The translations under genes and the position numbers were made by a program. Shown one piece after another: positions 44,327-53,087 of a DNA stretch of 60,528 nt. Source of the stretch: Pseudomonadota bacterium (GTDB taxonomy: Bacteria; Pseudomonadota; Gammaproteobacteria; Burkholderiales; Rhodocyclaceae). How positions within the stretch are numbered: the first letter of the stretch is position 1; every line of letters begins with the position of its first letter. Below the pieces are notes generated by a model. That model had not been told where the DNA came from and did not search any database. It was given only the letters and a program-made list of their open reading frames with translations. The DNA is taken from the NCBI GenBank assembly GCA_018262285.1, contig JAGTRX010000002.1:1-60528 (forward strand), given 5' to 3'.

Positions 44327-45673
44327 TCATTGGCCGCCAATGGTCATCTGCTTGATGAGTATGGAGCCGGTTTGCTTGGATCCGCGCACCAGCATGTCCT
44401 TGCCGATGGCGGTGATGTTGGCGAACATGTCGCGCAGGTTGCTGGCGATGGTGATTTCCTCCACCGGGTAAGCGATACGGCCATTTTCGACCCAGAAACC
44501 GGCAGCGCCGCGCGAATAGTCGCCGGTGACGATATTGACGCCGTGGCCGAGCAATTCGGTGACGAGCAGGCCCTTGCCCATAAGCCGGAGCAGGCCGTCA
44601 AGGTCATGTTCGCCTGGTTCAAGAATGAGATTGTGGCTGCCGCCGGCATTGGCCGTGGTCTGCATGCCCAGTTTGCGGGCGCTGTACACATTGAGAAAAT
44701 AGCCCTGCAGGATGCCGCCATCGACCACTTCACGGTCGCGGCTGGCCACACACTCGTTGTCGAATGATGAGCTGGCAAGGCCGCGCGGCAGGTGTGGGCG
44801 CTCACTGATGCGAACGAAGTCCGGGAAAATCCGCTTGCCGAGGTGGTCGAGCAAGAAAGAAGATTTGCGATAAAGGGCGCCACCGCTGACCGCATGAACG
44901 AAATTGCCGAGCAGGCTGGCGGCGATAGGCGCTTCAAAAATGACCGGAAACTCGCCGGTTTTGATCCTCTGGCCATTCAAGCGGGCGACGGCGCGGCTGG
45001 CGGCCTTGGCGCCAACCGAGGCGGGCGAATCCAGTTCGGCAGCATTGCGGCGCGTGCTGTACCAGTCGTCGCGTTGCATGCTGTCGTTTTTGCCAGCGAT
45101 GACGGCGCAGGAGAGGTAGTGCCGGGAAGTCGGATAGCCGCCCATGAAGCCCAGGCTGTTGGCTGAAACAAACTGTGATTCCTGGGTGGAAACCGCAGCG
45201 CCTTCTGAATTGCTGATCAGCGGACTGGCATCGAAAGCGGCTTCTTCGATCTGGTGAGCGATCTCGATGGCGGCATCAATTGGTTGTCGCCAAGGGTGAT
45301 AGAGGTCAAGTTCCGGGCAATCACGGGCGAGAAGTTCAGCTTCCGGCAGGCCGGCGCAGGGATCGGCAGCGGTGAAACGGGCGATGTTGAGCGCTGCTTC
45401 AACCGTGTCGCGCAATGCTGCCGGCGAAAAATCCGAGGTGCTGGCATAGCCTTTGCGCTGGCCGGCATAAACAGTCACGCCGATGCCTTTGTCGCGGTTG
45501 TATTCGATGGTTTCGACCTCGCCGCAGCGTACCGTCACCGAGTGGCCGAAGCCTTCCGAAACATCCGCGTCACAGGCGGTAGCGCCGGATTTGCGGGCAT
45601 GATCAAGGACGTCTTGCGCCAGTTGTTGCAAGTCGGAAAAGGCATAGGAAAAGCGCGCGTTGGGGCTGGACAT
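44327..45673 (-). CDS. pmbA: Metalloprotease-related protein PmbA (TldE)
   Basis: Partner of TldD in the heterodimeric zinc protease that matures microcins and modified peptides. 448 residues. TldD/PmbA features: GFGHSVTVRCGEVETIEYNRDKGIGV (in parts: RCGEVETIEYNRDKG), ASVGAKAASRAV, and the C-terminal GHGVNIVTGDYSRGAAGFWVENG. PmbA lacks the HExxxH zinc site of TldD; none seen. ATG at 45673 abuts a terminator hairpin (see finding). Confidence 0.93.
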   Translation of the reverse strand: MSSPNARFSYAFSDLQQLAQDVLDHARKSGATACDADVSEGFGHSVTVRCGEVETIEYNRDKGIGVTVYAGQRKGYASTSDFSPAALRDTVEAALNIARFTAADPCAGLPEAELLARDCPELDLYHPWRQPIDAAIEIAHQIEEAAFDASPLISNSEGAAVSTQESQFVSANSLGFMGGYPTSRHYLSCAVIAGKNDSMQRDDWYSTRRNAAELDSPASVGAKAASRAVARLNGQRIKTGEFPVIFEAPIAASLLGNFVHAVSGGALYRKSSFLLDHLGKRIFPDFVRISERPHLPRGLASSSFDNECVASRDREVVDGGILQGYFLNVYSARKLGMQTTANAGGSHNLILEPGEHDLDGLLRLMGKGLLVTELLGHGVNIVTGDYSRGAAGFWVENGRIAYPVEEITIASNLRDMFANITAIGKDMLVRGSKQTGSILIKQMTIGGQ

Positions 45674-45706
45674 AAAAAATGGCGGCTTTCGTCAAGAAAG
45701 CCGCCA
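45674..45706 (-). terminator. Intrinsic terminator directly before pmbA
   Basis: Minus strand: TGGCGGCTTTC-TTGAC-GAAAGCCGCCA (eleven perfect pairs, 45706-45680) then TTTTTT (45679-45674) ending one base before the pmbA ATG. It ends the upstream transcript of 45,768-46,103 and leaves no room for a ribosome site for pmbA. Confidence 0.85.
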
Positions 45707-45767
45707 TGATAGCAGTCCGGACCGCCGTATTCACTCTGCCGGCGCAGAATGAAGCCTGTGCAGTCAA

Positions 45768-46103
45768 TTACTGCTGGACGGCTCGCCAGCCTTCAGGGCA
45801 GTAGCCGACTTGCGGGTAGTACTGCCCGGCCGATGCGCAGTAGTACCAAGTACCGCCGGGAGAGTAAGTTGGTTGCGGCGGCGCAACTTCGACCTGTTGT
45901 TGCTGGCTGTTGGCGATGGCGGCGGCAATCAGCCCAGTGACGATGACGGCGGCGGCGACGCCACCCCAGTTGTCATGGCTGCGATGCGAATAATGTCCAC
46001 GTTGGGAATAATGTCCCCCATGGCGCGGCCCCGCATAAGCCGAGCCGGCCAATCCAAATACCAGAATAACCGACAGTAGTGCGGATTTGAATTTATTGTT
46101 CAT
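45768..46103 (-). CDS. Small exported His/Gln-rich protein with CxxxG motif
   Basis: 111 residues: signal peptide (FKSALLSVILVFGLAGSAYA), a His-rich segment (GPRHGGHYSQRGHYSHRSH), a hydrophobic run (VAAAVIVTGLIAAAIA), QQQQ and a C-terminal motif WYYCASAGQYYPQVGYCPEGW that is shared by many proteobacterial exported proteins. The Cys pair in that motif probably forms a disulfide. ATG at 46103 follows GAGGAGATC. Confidence 0.75.
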   Translation of the reverse strand: MNNKFKSALLSVILVFGLAGSAYAGPRHGGHYSQRGHYSHRSHDNWGGVAAAVIVTGLIAAAIANSQQQQVEVAPPQPTYSPGGTWYYCASAGQYYPQVGYCPEGWRAVQQ

Positions 46104-46174
46104 GACGATCTCCTCGTGCTTTGGTCTGGCGCGGCGCGCCTGTCCACGAGCATCATTGAAGCACAAGGATGTAA

Positions 46175-46780
46175 TCAAAGCTTTTCCGGCGCACCCTGCT
46201 TTGTTTCAAATGATTTCTGTGCTTGCGGGTTTTCTCCCTCGCCCAGTAGCGCCAGTGCATGGCGGGCGTGGCTGGCGAATTCACGAGAAAATTCAAGAAT
46301 GTTTTCCGGCAAGAAACGTTCTTCGCTCGCCACAGTAGAGGTCAATTCACCGTTGCCATTGCGGTGCACCCAGCCTAATTCGATGAGTTTCTTGATTTTG
46401 CGGCGCACGGTTTCATTGGGAACGCCAAGTGATTGGCTGATCGAATAAGTGTTGCAGGGCGGCAGAAGGGTCTGGCGGCGCTCCTGGTGGTTGAGGTCGG
46501 GGGCGTTGTTTTCGCAGCCGGCCCGGGAGAAATAACGGCCGAGATTGTATTGCCAGATTTCGCACATGACGATCGCCATGATCAGGTCGCCGTCAAAGGT
46601 GCGGTAAAGCAATTTCATGTACTTGCTGAGAAAGGTCTGGATGACAAACAGCGGCGGATGCCAATTGTGCTGCAAGGCATTCTCATCCAGGTGGCCGCAA
46701 TCCTGGCAGTGGCCACCGAAGAGAAATGGCTTGATTTCGCCGTTCTGGCAACAGTCTTTTCCATCCTTTTGTTTTGGCAT
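46175..46780 (-). CDS. Winged-helix regulator with Cys-rich N-terminus
   Basis: 201 residues, family not named. N-terminal Cys motif CCQNG...HCQDCGH (CC plus CxxC with His) may bind metal. A helical middle (FVIQTFLSKYMKLLYRTFDGDLIMAIVMCEIWQYNL in short runs) and a winged helix (about 115-165): SQSLGVPNETVRRKIKKLIELGWVHRNGNGELTST. No ligand domain is obvious. Confidence 0.72.
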   Translation of the reverse strand: MPKQKDGKDCCQNGEIKPFLFGGHCQDCGHLDENALQHNWHPPLFVIQTFLSKYMKLLYRTFDGDLIMAIVMCEIWQYNLGRYFSRAGCENNAPDLNHQERRQTLLPPCNTYSISQSLGVPNETVRRKIKKLIELGWVHRNGNGELTSTVASEERFLPENILEFSREFASHARHALALLGEGENPQAQKSFETKQGAPEKL

Positions 46781-47047
46781 GGAGCTTTCTTTTTATCGCA
46801 ACTATGCGGAAAGTAATAGAAAAAGCACTTTTTAGTGCAAAAAGCCAGCAATGATTTGATTGTATCGGCCAGAATATTAGAAAACCACATGATATTGCTC
46901 ATTTTGGGGAGAGAAATTTTTCTCGGAGTCTGCTTACCCAAAACGGGAAATTAGATGTCCGATTGGCATGGTAATTGTCCTAGAATCGCAAGCGTGCAAT
47001 CGGTGTAGTACAAAATAAGTCGAGCATGCAAAGGTGAGGCGAGTTTA
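46781..47047. other. AT-rich intergenic region with inverted repeats
   Basis: 267 bases between two divergent genes. Contains GCACT-TTTT-AGTGC (46827-46840, T-rich), GAGAAATTTTTCTC and a wider inverted pair TTTTGGG (46903-46909) with CCCAAAA (46937-46943). A -35/-10 pair could not be set. No gene seen. Confidence 0.4.
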
Positions 47048-47326
47048 ATGAAAACTGTAAATTTCGAGTCTGGGCAGCAGGGTCGCATTGAGCTATTGGG
47101 TCTGCTGACAGCGGCCGAGGATCTCGAAGTGCGTCTTGAGCGCTTTTTTTCCCGTTTTGGAGAAATCCGCAAAATTGCCAAGTTTGATCACCATGGCAAG
47201 GGTCATTTTTATTCTGTCGACTTTGCCAGTGGTACATCGGCGGTCAACGCAGCCAATGCAACGGGCTGCTGCAAATTCGGCTTTAATGCCGTGCTGGTTG
47301 ATCCCGCCAGGCTCAAGTCCAACTAG
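47048..47326 (+). CDS. RRM-like small protein
   Basis: 92 residues, not recognised. The order of strand and helix (RIELLGLLTAAEDLEVRLERFFSRFGEIRKIAKFDHHGKGHFYSVDF in short runs, then ASGTSAVNAANATGC) resembles an RNA recognition motif: EIRKIAKFDHHGKGHFYSVDF corresponds to strands 2-3. RNP-1 is not strict. Confidence 0.5.
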   Translation: MKTVNFESGQQGRIELLGLLTAAEDLEVRLERFFSRFGEIRKIAKFDHHGKGHFYSVDFASGTSAVNAANATGCCKFGFNAVLVDPARLKSN

Positions 47327-47399
47327 ACTGCTGGTTTTTTGAGCGGCTGGGTACTGAAAACGGCTATGATGATAGCCCTTGGTATTTTCAGAATGCTCC

Positions 47400-47948
47400 A
47401 TGCGAAGGCAACAAACCATTATTGACGACGATAACGTTGTCTCCAAAACCCGTAAAAAAGAAGAGATGCACGAGCTGCAGGAGCTTGGTTCCGCGCTGGT
47501 GGCGCTTTCCCGCGACCAATTGAAGCGTATCAATCTGCCGGAAGATTTGCTGGCGGCACTTCTCGATTGGCAGCGCTTTACCAAGCACGAGGCCAAACGT
47601 CGGCAATTGCAATACATCGGCAAGTTAATGCGCCAGAATGACCCGGAGCCTATTCGTGCCGGTTTGGCCTTGTTGCGCGGCGAATCGGCAGTAGAAACGG
47701 CGCGCTTGCATCGACTCGAACGCCTGCGCGAGCGCTTGCTCGAAGATGAACAGGCGCTGCACGAAATCGCTGAAACCTGGCCCGGCGCTGACCTGACCCA
47801 TTTGCGCAACCTGCGCCGCAATGCCCTGAAGGAAAAGGAAGGCAATAAACCGCCAAAAAGCTTCCGCGCCATTTTCCAGGCCTTGCAGGCGCTGGATGCA
47901 GAAACAAAAAGCCTGCCAGCGTTGCCACCCGAGGACTCTCAGGGATAA
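47400..47948 (+). CDS. darP: Ribosome-associated protein DarP (YjgA, DUF615)
   Basis: 182 residues, mostly helical. Characterised DarP/YjgA binds late 50S assembly intermediates. Family words: SKTRKKEEMHELQELGSALVALS (in parts), LPEDLLAALLDWQRFTKHEAKRRQLQYIGKLMRQ and LRNLRRNALKEKE. ATG at 47400; TTG at 47379 would add 7 residues. Converges on dnaE with a 10-base overlap. Confidence 0.9.
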   Translation: MRRQQTIIDDDNVVSKTRKKEEMHELQELGSALVALSRDQLKRINLPEDLLAALLDWQRFTKHEAKRRQLQYIGKLMRQNDPEPIRAGLALLRGESAVETARLHRLERLRERLLEDEQALHEIAETWPGADLTHLRNLRRNALKEKEGNKPPKSFRAIFQALQALDAETKSLPALPPEDSQG

Positions 47949-50900
47949 ATCACCCGGGCGTTTTCTGACCCCAGCCAGGCGGTCAGTTCAGAGAGCAGTG
48001 CGTCGTCGAGGCGAACCCGCAGGCTGTCGCCCAGTACCATTTCACATTCGGCGGACTGATTGCGGTAACGCAGGCGCACCGGCGCTGTGCCCGGACAAAA
48101 GGGCGAGAGCAGGGATTTGAGGCGGCGCATGTCAGCCATGCCGTTCATGTTCAGCAGCAGGTGACTGGCAAAGCGGGCGCGTGCCTCGCCCAGGGTCATC
48201 AGTTTGTCGGCAACAATGCGGTTGCCCCCGGAAAAGTCGTCGTAACTGACCTTGCCCTCGACCACCAGCACTTCGTCAACCTCGATCTTGCTGCGTTCGG
48301 CCTCGAACAATTCGTTGAAGACGGAGACTTCGAGCGTGGATGTGCCGTCGTCTATCTGGACAAAGAGCATTTTTCCACGGCGGGTCATCTGGCTACGCAT
48401 GCCGACGACGATGCCGGCCAGAACAGTCATCTCCTTGGACGGTTCGATTTGCGCCAGGCTGCGTCGCACAAAGGCGGAGAGCTCCTGGCGGCAGGCGTGG
48501 TAGGGGTGGCCGGAAATGAAAAAGCCGAGCGCCTGTTTTTCTTGCGCCAGGCGTTCTTTTTCGCTCCAGGGCGGCGTTTCGATGTACTGCGGCGCGTGTT
48601 CGTCGACAGTATCGTCAAAGTCGAACAATCCGGCCTGCAAGGCGTTGCGTTCAGCCTGTTCGGCGGCGTCGATGGCGAGGCCGACGCTGGCGAGCAGGCG
48701 GGCGCGATTGCTATCGAGGCTGTCAAAAGCACCGGCTCTGACCAGCGCTTCGATGGTGCGGCGGTTGACCATGCGCTTGTCGCAACGGCGGCAGAATTCG
48801 AATAAATCTTTGAAAGGCCCGTCGTTCTTGCGCGCTTCCAGAATGACATTGACCGCCTGTTCGCCTGTACCCTTGATGGCACCCAGGCCATAGCGGATGG
48901 TCTGTCGGTCGACCGGCTCGAATTTGTAGGCCGAAGCATTGATGTCCGGCCCCAGAATTTTGAGCTGGTTATGGATGGCGTCGTCGTAAAAAATCTTGAC
49001 TGTGTCGGTGTTGTCCATGTCCGACGACAGGGTCGCTGCCATGAAGGCCGAACAATGGTGCGCCTTCAGCCACGCCGTGTGATAGGTGACGACGGCGTAG
49101 GCGGCGGTGTGCGACTTGTTGAAGCCGTACTCGGCAAACTTGGTCATCAGGTCGAACAGGTGTTCGGCCAGCGCCGGTTCGTAGCCCTTTTCTTTGGCGC
49201 CTTCGGCAATGGTGGCGCGGTGCTTGGCCATTTCCTCCGGCTTTTTCTTGCCCATGGCGCGGCGCAGCATGTCGGCGCCACCGAGCGTATAGCCGCCGAT
49301 GATCTGCGAAATCTGCATCACCTGTTCCTGATAAACAATGACGCCGTATGTCGGCGACAGGCAGGCGGTCAGGTCGGGGTGGAAATAGTCGATTTTCTGC
49401 TGACCCTTCTTGCGCAGGATGAAGTCGTCAACCATGCCCGAACCGAGCGGGCCGGGGCGATAGAGCGCCAGCACGGCGATGATGTCTTCAAAACGGTCGG
49501 GCGCGAGCTTCTTCAGCAGCTTTTTCATGCCTTCCGATTCGACCTGGAAGATGGCCGTGGTATTAGCCTCTTTCAAAATCTGGTAGGCCGCCGGGTCATT
49601 GAAGCCTAGGCTCATCAAGTCAAGCTTCTCGCCAGTCAGGCGCTCAACGTATTCGAGCGCCAACTGGATGATGGTCAGGTTGCGCAAACCCAAAAAGTCG
49701 AATTTGACCAGACCGGCTTTTTCGACATCGTCCTTGTCGAATTGCGATACCGGCGAGGCATCGTTGCCAGCGGCCTGATAAATCGGACAGAAATCGGTGA
49801 TGCGCCCCGGCGCGATCAAAACGCCGCCAGCGTGCATGCCGACGTTGCGGGTTAAATCCTCCAGTTTTTCGGCCAGGGCAAACAATTCGCCGAGCGATTC
49901 ACCGTCCTGCTCATCTTTCAGCATCGCTTTCAGCGCTGGTTCCTTTTCCAGCGCTTCGGCCAGCGATAATGGCTTGTTCTGCACCACCGGAATGAGCTTG
50001 GAAATTCTGTCGCACAAGGAGTAGGGCAAATCGAGGACGCGGCCAACGTCGCGCACCACTGCCTTCGAAGACATGGTGCCGAAAGTGACGATCTGGCTGA
50101 CGGCATCTGAACCATAGCGTTGCCGGACATACTCGATGACGCGCCAGCGGTTGTCCTGACAGAAATCGACGTCGAAGTCGGGCATCGACACCCGTTCCGG
50201 ATTGAGAAAACGCTCAAAAAGCAGGGCGTAGGCCAGCGGGTCGAGATCGGTGATGCCCAGACTGTAGGCGACCAGAGAACCTGCGCCGGAGCCGCGTCCG
50301 GGTCCAACCGGCACGCCGTTTTGTTTGGCCCAGTTGATAAAGTCGGCGACGATCAGGAAGTAGCCGGGAAAACCCATCTGGATGATGGTTTTGCATTCGA
50401 AGGCCAGTCGTTCCTCATACTCGGCACGTTTGCTCTCGCGTTGTGCCGCGTCGGGGTAAAGCTGAAGCAGGCGTTTTTCCAGCCCTTCCTTGGCCAGATG
50501 TACCAGAAAATCGTTGAGGGTCATACCCTCCGGGGTCGGGAAATCGGGGAGGAAATTTTTGCCCAGCGTCAGCTCGATATTGCAGCGCTTGGCAATTTCC
50601 AGCGTATTTTCGAGCGCTGCCGGTAGGTCGGCAAAAAGCTCGGCCATTTCAGTCTGGCTTTTGAAATACTGCTCTTCAGTAAAAACCTTTGGTCGGCGCG
50701 TATCGCCCAAGCCATAACCTTCAGCAATACAGACGCGTGCCTCGTGGGCGCGAAAATCCTCGCGCGCCATGAACTGTACCGGGTGGGTCGCCACCAGCGG
50801 CAGCCCCAGTTCTCCCGCCAGACCGGCCATGGCCTGCACCTGAATTTCCTGTTGTTCCTGGCCAAAGCGCTGCACTTCCAGATAGAAAGAATCGGGAAAA

Positions 50901-51406
50901 ATGGTAGACCATTCCTTGCAACGTTTACGTGCCAAGGCATGATTGCCAGCCGATAGTGCATCGCCAACATCGCCCAGTTGGGCGCCGGAAAGCGCAATCA
51001 GGCCGTCGCTGCCGATGTCCCGGAACCACTCGCGCTGGATGATGGCCTTGTCGCGCCGTTCTGGTGCCAGGTGGGCGCGAGTCAGTAATTCGCACAGTTG
51101 TTGATAGCCCTGGCGATTTTTGACCAGCAGGAGCAAGCGGAAAGGAGCTTCTGGCGCGTTGCGGTTGCTGATCCAGACATCGGCGCCGACGATGGGCTTG
51201 ATGCCCTTGCTGCGGGCGCCAGAATAAAACTTGAGCAGGCCGAACAGGTTGCCGAGATCAGTCAGCGCCAGGGCCGGCATGCCGTCGGCGGCTGCCCGTT
51301 TGACCGGCGGGCAGTCATGGTTCTTGCCAACGTCAAGGCGAACCATACCGTCGGTGATCGAATATTCGGAATGCAGGCGGAGGTGGACAAAGCGCGGAGA
51401 GTGCAT
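47939..51406 (-). CDS. dnaE: DNA polymerase III subunit alpha
   Basis: 1155 residues, full length. PHP domain (FVHLRLHSEYSITDGM, GLLKFYSGARSKGIKPIVGADVW in short runs), polymerase palm with catalytic acidic residues (RVSMPDFDVDFCQDNRW), GRGSGAGSLVAYSLGITDLDP, and the C-terminal OB fold and tail. Start at 51406 with GGAG 12 bases upstream. Replicative polymerase. Confidence 0.98.
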   Translation of the reverse strand: MHSPRFVHLRLHSEYSITDGMVRLDVGKNHDCPPVKRAAADGMPALALTDLGNLFGLLKFYSGARSKGIKPIVGADVWISNRNAPEAPFRLLLLVKNRQGYQQLCELLTRAHLAPERRDKAIIQREWFRDIGSDGLIALSGAQLGDVGDALSAGNHALARKRCKEWSTIFPDSFYLEVQRFGQEQQEIQVQAMAGLAGELGLPLVATHPVQFMAREDFRAHEARVCIAEGYGLGDTRRPKVFTEEQYFKSQTEMAELFADLPAALENTLEIAKRCNIELTLGKNFLPDFPTPEGMTLNDFLVHLAKEGLEKRLLQLYPDAAQRESKRAEYEERLAFECKTIIQMGFPGYFLIVADFINWAKQNGVPVGPGRGSGAGSLVAYSLGITDLDPLAYALLFERFLNPERVSMPDFDVDFCQDNRWRVIEYVRQRYGSDAVSQIVTFGTMSSKAVVRDVGRVLDLPYSLCDRISKLIPVVQNKPLSLAEALEKEPALKAMLKDEQDGESLGELFALAEKLEDLTRNVGMHAGGVLIAPGRITDFCPIYQAAGNDASPVSQFDKDDVEKAGLVKFDFLGLRNLTIIQLALEYVERLTGEKLDLMSLGFNDPAAYQILKEANTTAIFQVESEGMKKLLKKLAPDRFEDIIAVLALYRPGPLGSGMVDDFILRKKGQQKIDYFHPDLTACLSPTYGVIVYQEQVMQISQIIGGYTLGGADMLRRAMGKKKPEEMAKHRATIAEGAKEKGYEPALAEHLFDLMTKFAEYGFNKSHTAAYAVVTYHTAWLKAHHCSAFMAATLSSDMDNTDTVKIFYDDAIHNQLKILGPDINASAYKFEPVDRQTIRYGLGAIKGTGEQAVNVILEARKNDGPFKDLFEFCRRCDKRMVNRRTIEALVRAGAFDSLDSNRARLLASVGLAIDAAEQAERNALQAGLFDFDDTVDEHAPQYIETPPWSEKERLAQEKQALGFFISGHPYHACRQELSAFVRRSLAQIEPSKEMTVLAGIVVGMRSQMTRRGKMLFVQIDDGTSTLEVSVFNELFEAERSKIEVDEVLVVEGKVSYDDFSGGNRIVADKLMTLGEARARFASHLLLNMNGMADMRRLKSLLSPFCPGTAPVRLRYRNQSAECEMVLGDSLRVRLDDALLSELTAWLGSENARVIYP

Positions 51407-51714
51407 GGCGCAATTTTACTCCGGCTACTTTGGCTTGGCCTTCCTAAAAGGCATTCTTCTTCCAAATCCAAGATCCTCTCGTTCATGCATTGAACAGGAT
51501 TTTCCTTTGTGGCGCGATACAAATTTTGTGTTCAGCAGAAACAAGTGCTTTGATTTGAGGGGTTCGCTGAGGACAAGCCCTCCAAAACGACATTCTTTCA
51601 TCGCAGCTCAAAACAATTCATCCCGCGCTTTTTGCATTTCGTCGCAAGGCGGCTGACCTTGTCCGCGAGCTTCCCTAGTATGCCTCCAAGTTCAACCCAC
51701 TTTGGAGGATCACC
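51407..51714. other. Intergenic region dnaE / envelope operon, with ribosome-site hairpin
   Basis: 308 bases. Near the right end CCTCCAA (51683-51689) pairs with TTGGAGG (51702-51708), which is the ribosome site of the next gene. CTGACC (51653-51658) and TAGTAT (51676-51681) have a 17-base spacer, so they may be the promoter; if so, the transcript starts inside the left arm. A short palindrome ACAAATTTTGT lies near 51527. No gene seen. Confidence 0.4.
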
Positions 51715-52401
51715 ATGCACTCCCGTATTGCCGCTCTCGTTTCGGCCCTTGTCCTGACTTTTTCCCCACTTGCTGTTCAAGCCCAAGGTGCGGCGCAGGT
51801 CGCGCAACAGCCGGTTTCAGCCGCTGAATCGGCTTTTCTGTCGGCTTTTTCGCTGTTCCAGCGCGTCAGCAGCGGCGACAAGGATCAGGTCGAACCGACC
51901 ATCGCCGCCTTTGAAAAACTGAGCGCCAGCGACCCCAGGCAGCCGCTGTTCGGTGCCTATCTGGGCAGCGCCCTCAGTGTCCGGGCGCGTGACGCGCTTA
52001 TGCCATGGAACAAGATGAAAGCGGCTGAGGAAGGGCTGGATCACATCGATAAGGCACTGCGCCAGCTCAAGCCCGAGCACGATACGCAAAGCCTGCGCGG
52101 CGTCCCGGTCAGTCTGGAGACCCGCATGCTGGCTGCCCGTACTTTCCTGATTCTGAAGGATGACATTTTTCATCGCCGCAGCAGCGGCAAATCGCTACTG
52201 GAACAGATTCAGAAAAATCCGGCGCTGGCGACGACGCCCACGAATTTCCAGGCTTCCGTGTTGATCACGGCCGCACAACTGGCCAAACAGGAAAAACGTT
52301 CCGCCGATGAAGCCGCCCTGCTCAAGCAAGCGCTGGCCAAACAGACAACCGGCCCCGAAGCGGACGGCGCGCGCGCCCGCCTGAAGGAACTCGGGCAATG
52401 A
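51715..52401 (+). CDS. Exported helical-repeat (TPR-like) protein
   Basis: 228 residues: signal peptide (ALVSALVLTFSPLAVQAQ) and a helical domain with TPR-like pairs (AAFEKLSASDPRQPLFGAYLGSALS, AAEEGLDHIDKALRQL, ALLKQALAKQTTGPEADGARARLKEL in short runs). Strong GGAGG ribosome site. ATG of the ABC gene overlaps its stop (ATGA). Periplasmic partner of the following transporter by position. Confidence 0.75.
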   Translation: MHSRIAALVSALVLTFSPLAVQAQGAAQVAQQPVSAAESAFLSAFSLFQRVSSGDKDQVEPTIAAFEKLSASDPRQPLFGAYLGSALSVRARDALMPWNKMKAAEEGLDHIDKALRQLKPEHDTQSLRGVPVSLETRMLAARTFLILKDDIFHRRSSGKSLLEQIQKNPALATTPTNFQASVLITAAQLAKQEKRSADEAALLKQALAKQTTGPEADGARARLKELGQ

Positions 52402-53087
52402 GTGCAACCATTCCCAACAGCGAACGGGTGCGCCTCACCGGCATCCGCAAGCGCTACAACACCGGCGACACGGCGGTCGAGGCGCTGCGCGGCGTCAGCC
52501 TGAACGTGGCAGCCGGCGAACTGGTGGCGCTGACCGGCCCTTCCGGCAGCGGCAAAAGCACGCTGCTCAACATCTGCGGCCTGATCGATCACCAGGACGA
52601 AGGTGAGCGCTTTCTAGCTGGAACGGCGATCAATGGCATGGCGGAAGCGCAACTAACTCGCCTGCGACGCGAGAAGGTCGGCTTCGTTTTCCAGAATTTC
52701 AATCTGGTGCCGGTGATGAATGTGCACGACAACGTCGAATATCCGCTGCTACTGCTCGGCGTTCCTGCTCAGGAAAGGCATGAGCGGGTGCGGCAGGCCT
52801 TGGCCCGCGTCGGTATCGAGCAATTCGCCCGCCGTTTGCCGGATGCCTTGTCCGGTGGCCAGCGTCAGCGCGTTGCCATTGCTCGGGCGCTGATTAAGGT
52901 GCCATATTTAGTCATCGCCGACGAACCGACGGCCAATCTCGACTCGGTCACCGCCGCCCAGATCGTCGATCTGCTGCGCCAATTGGCGAGCGAGCAGGGC
53001 AGCGCCGTCGTCGTCGCCACCCACGATCACCGCATGGCAGATCACTGCGACCGTGTTGTCCAACTGGTTGATGGAGAAATGCGATGA
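52398..53087 (+). CDS. ABC transporter ATPase, LolD/MacB type
   Basis: 229 residues. Walker A TGPSGSGKSTLLN, Q loop FQNFNLVPVMNV, signature LSGGQRQRVAIARAL, Walker B YLVIADEPTANLD and His switch VVVATHDHRM. This order and the FQNFNL motif are typical for MacB/LolD ATPases that drive lipoprotein or large-substrate transport across the envelope. Confidence 0.93.
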   Translation: MSATIPNSERVRLTGIRKRYNTGDTAVEALRGVSLNVAAGELVALTGPSGSGKSTLLNICGLIDHQDEGERFLAGTAINGMAEAQLTRLRREKVGFVFQNFNLVPVMNVHDNVEYPLLLLGVPAQERHERVRQALARVGIEQFARRLPDALSGGQRQRVAIARALIKVPYLVIADEPTANLDSVTAAQIVDLLRQLASEQGSAVVVATHDHRMADHCDRVVQLVDGEMR

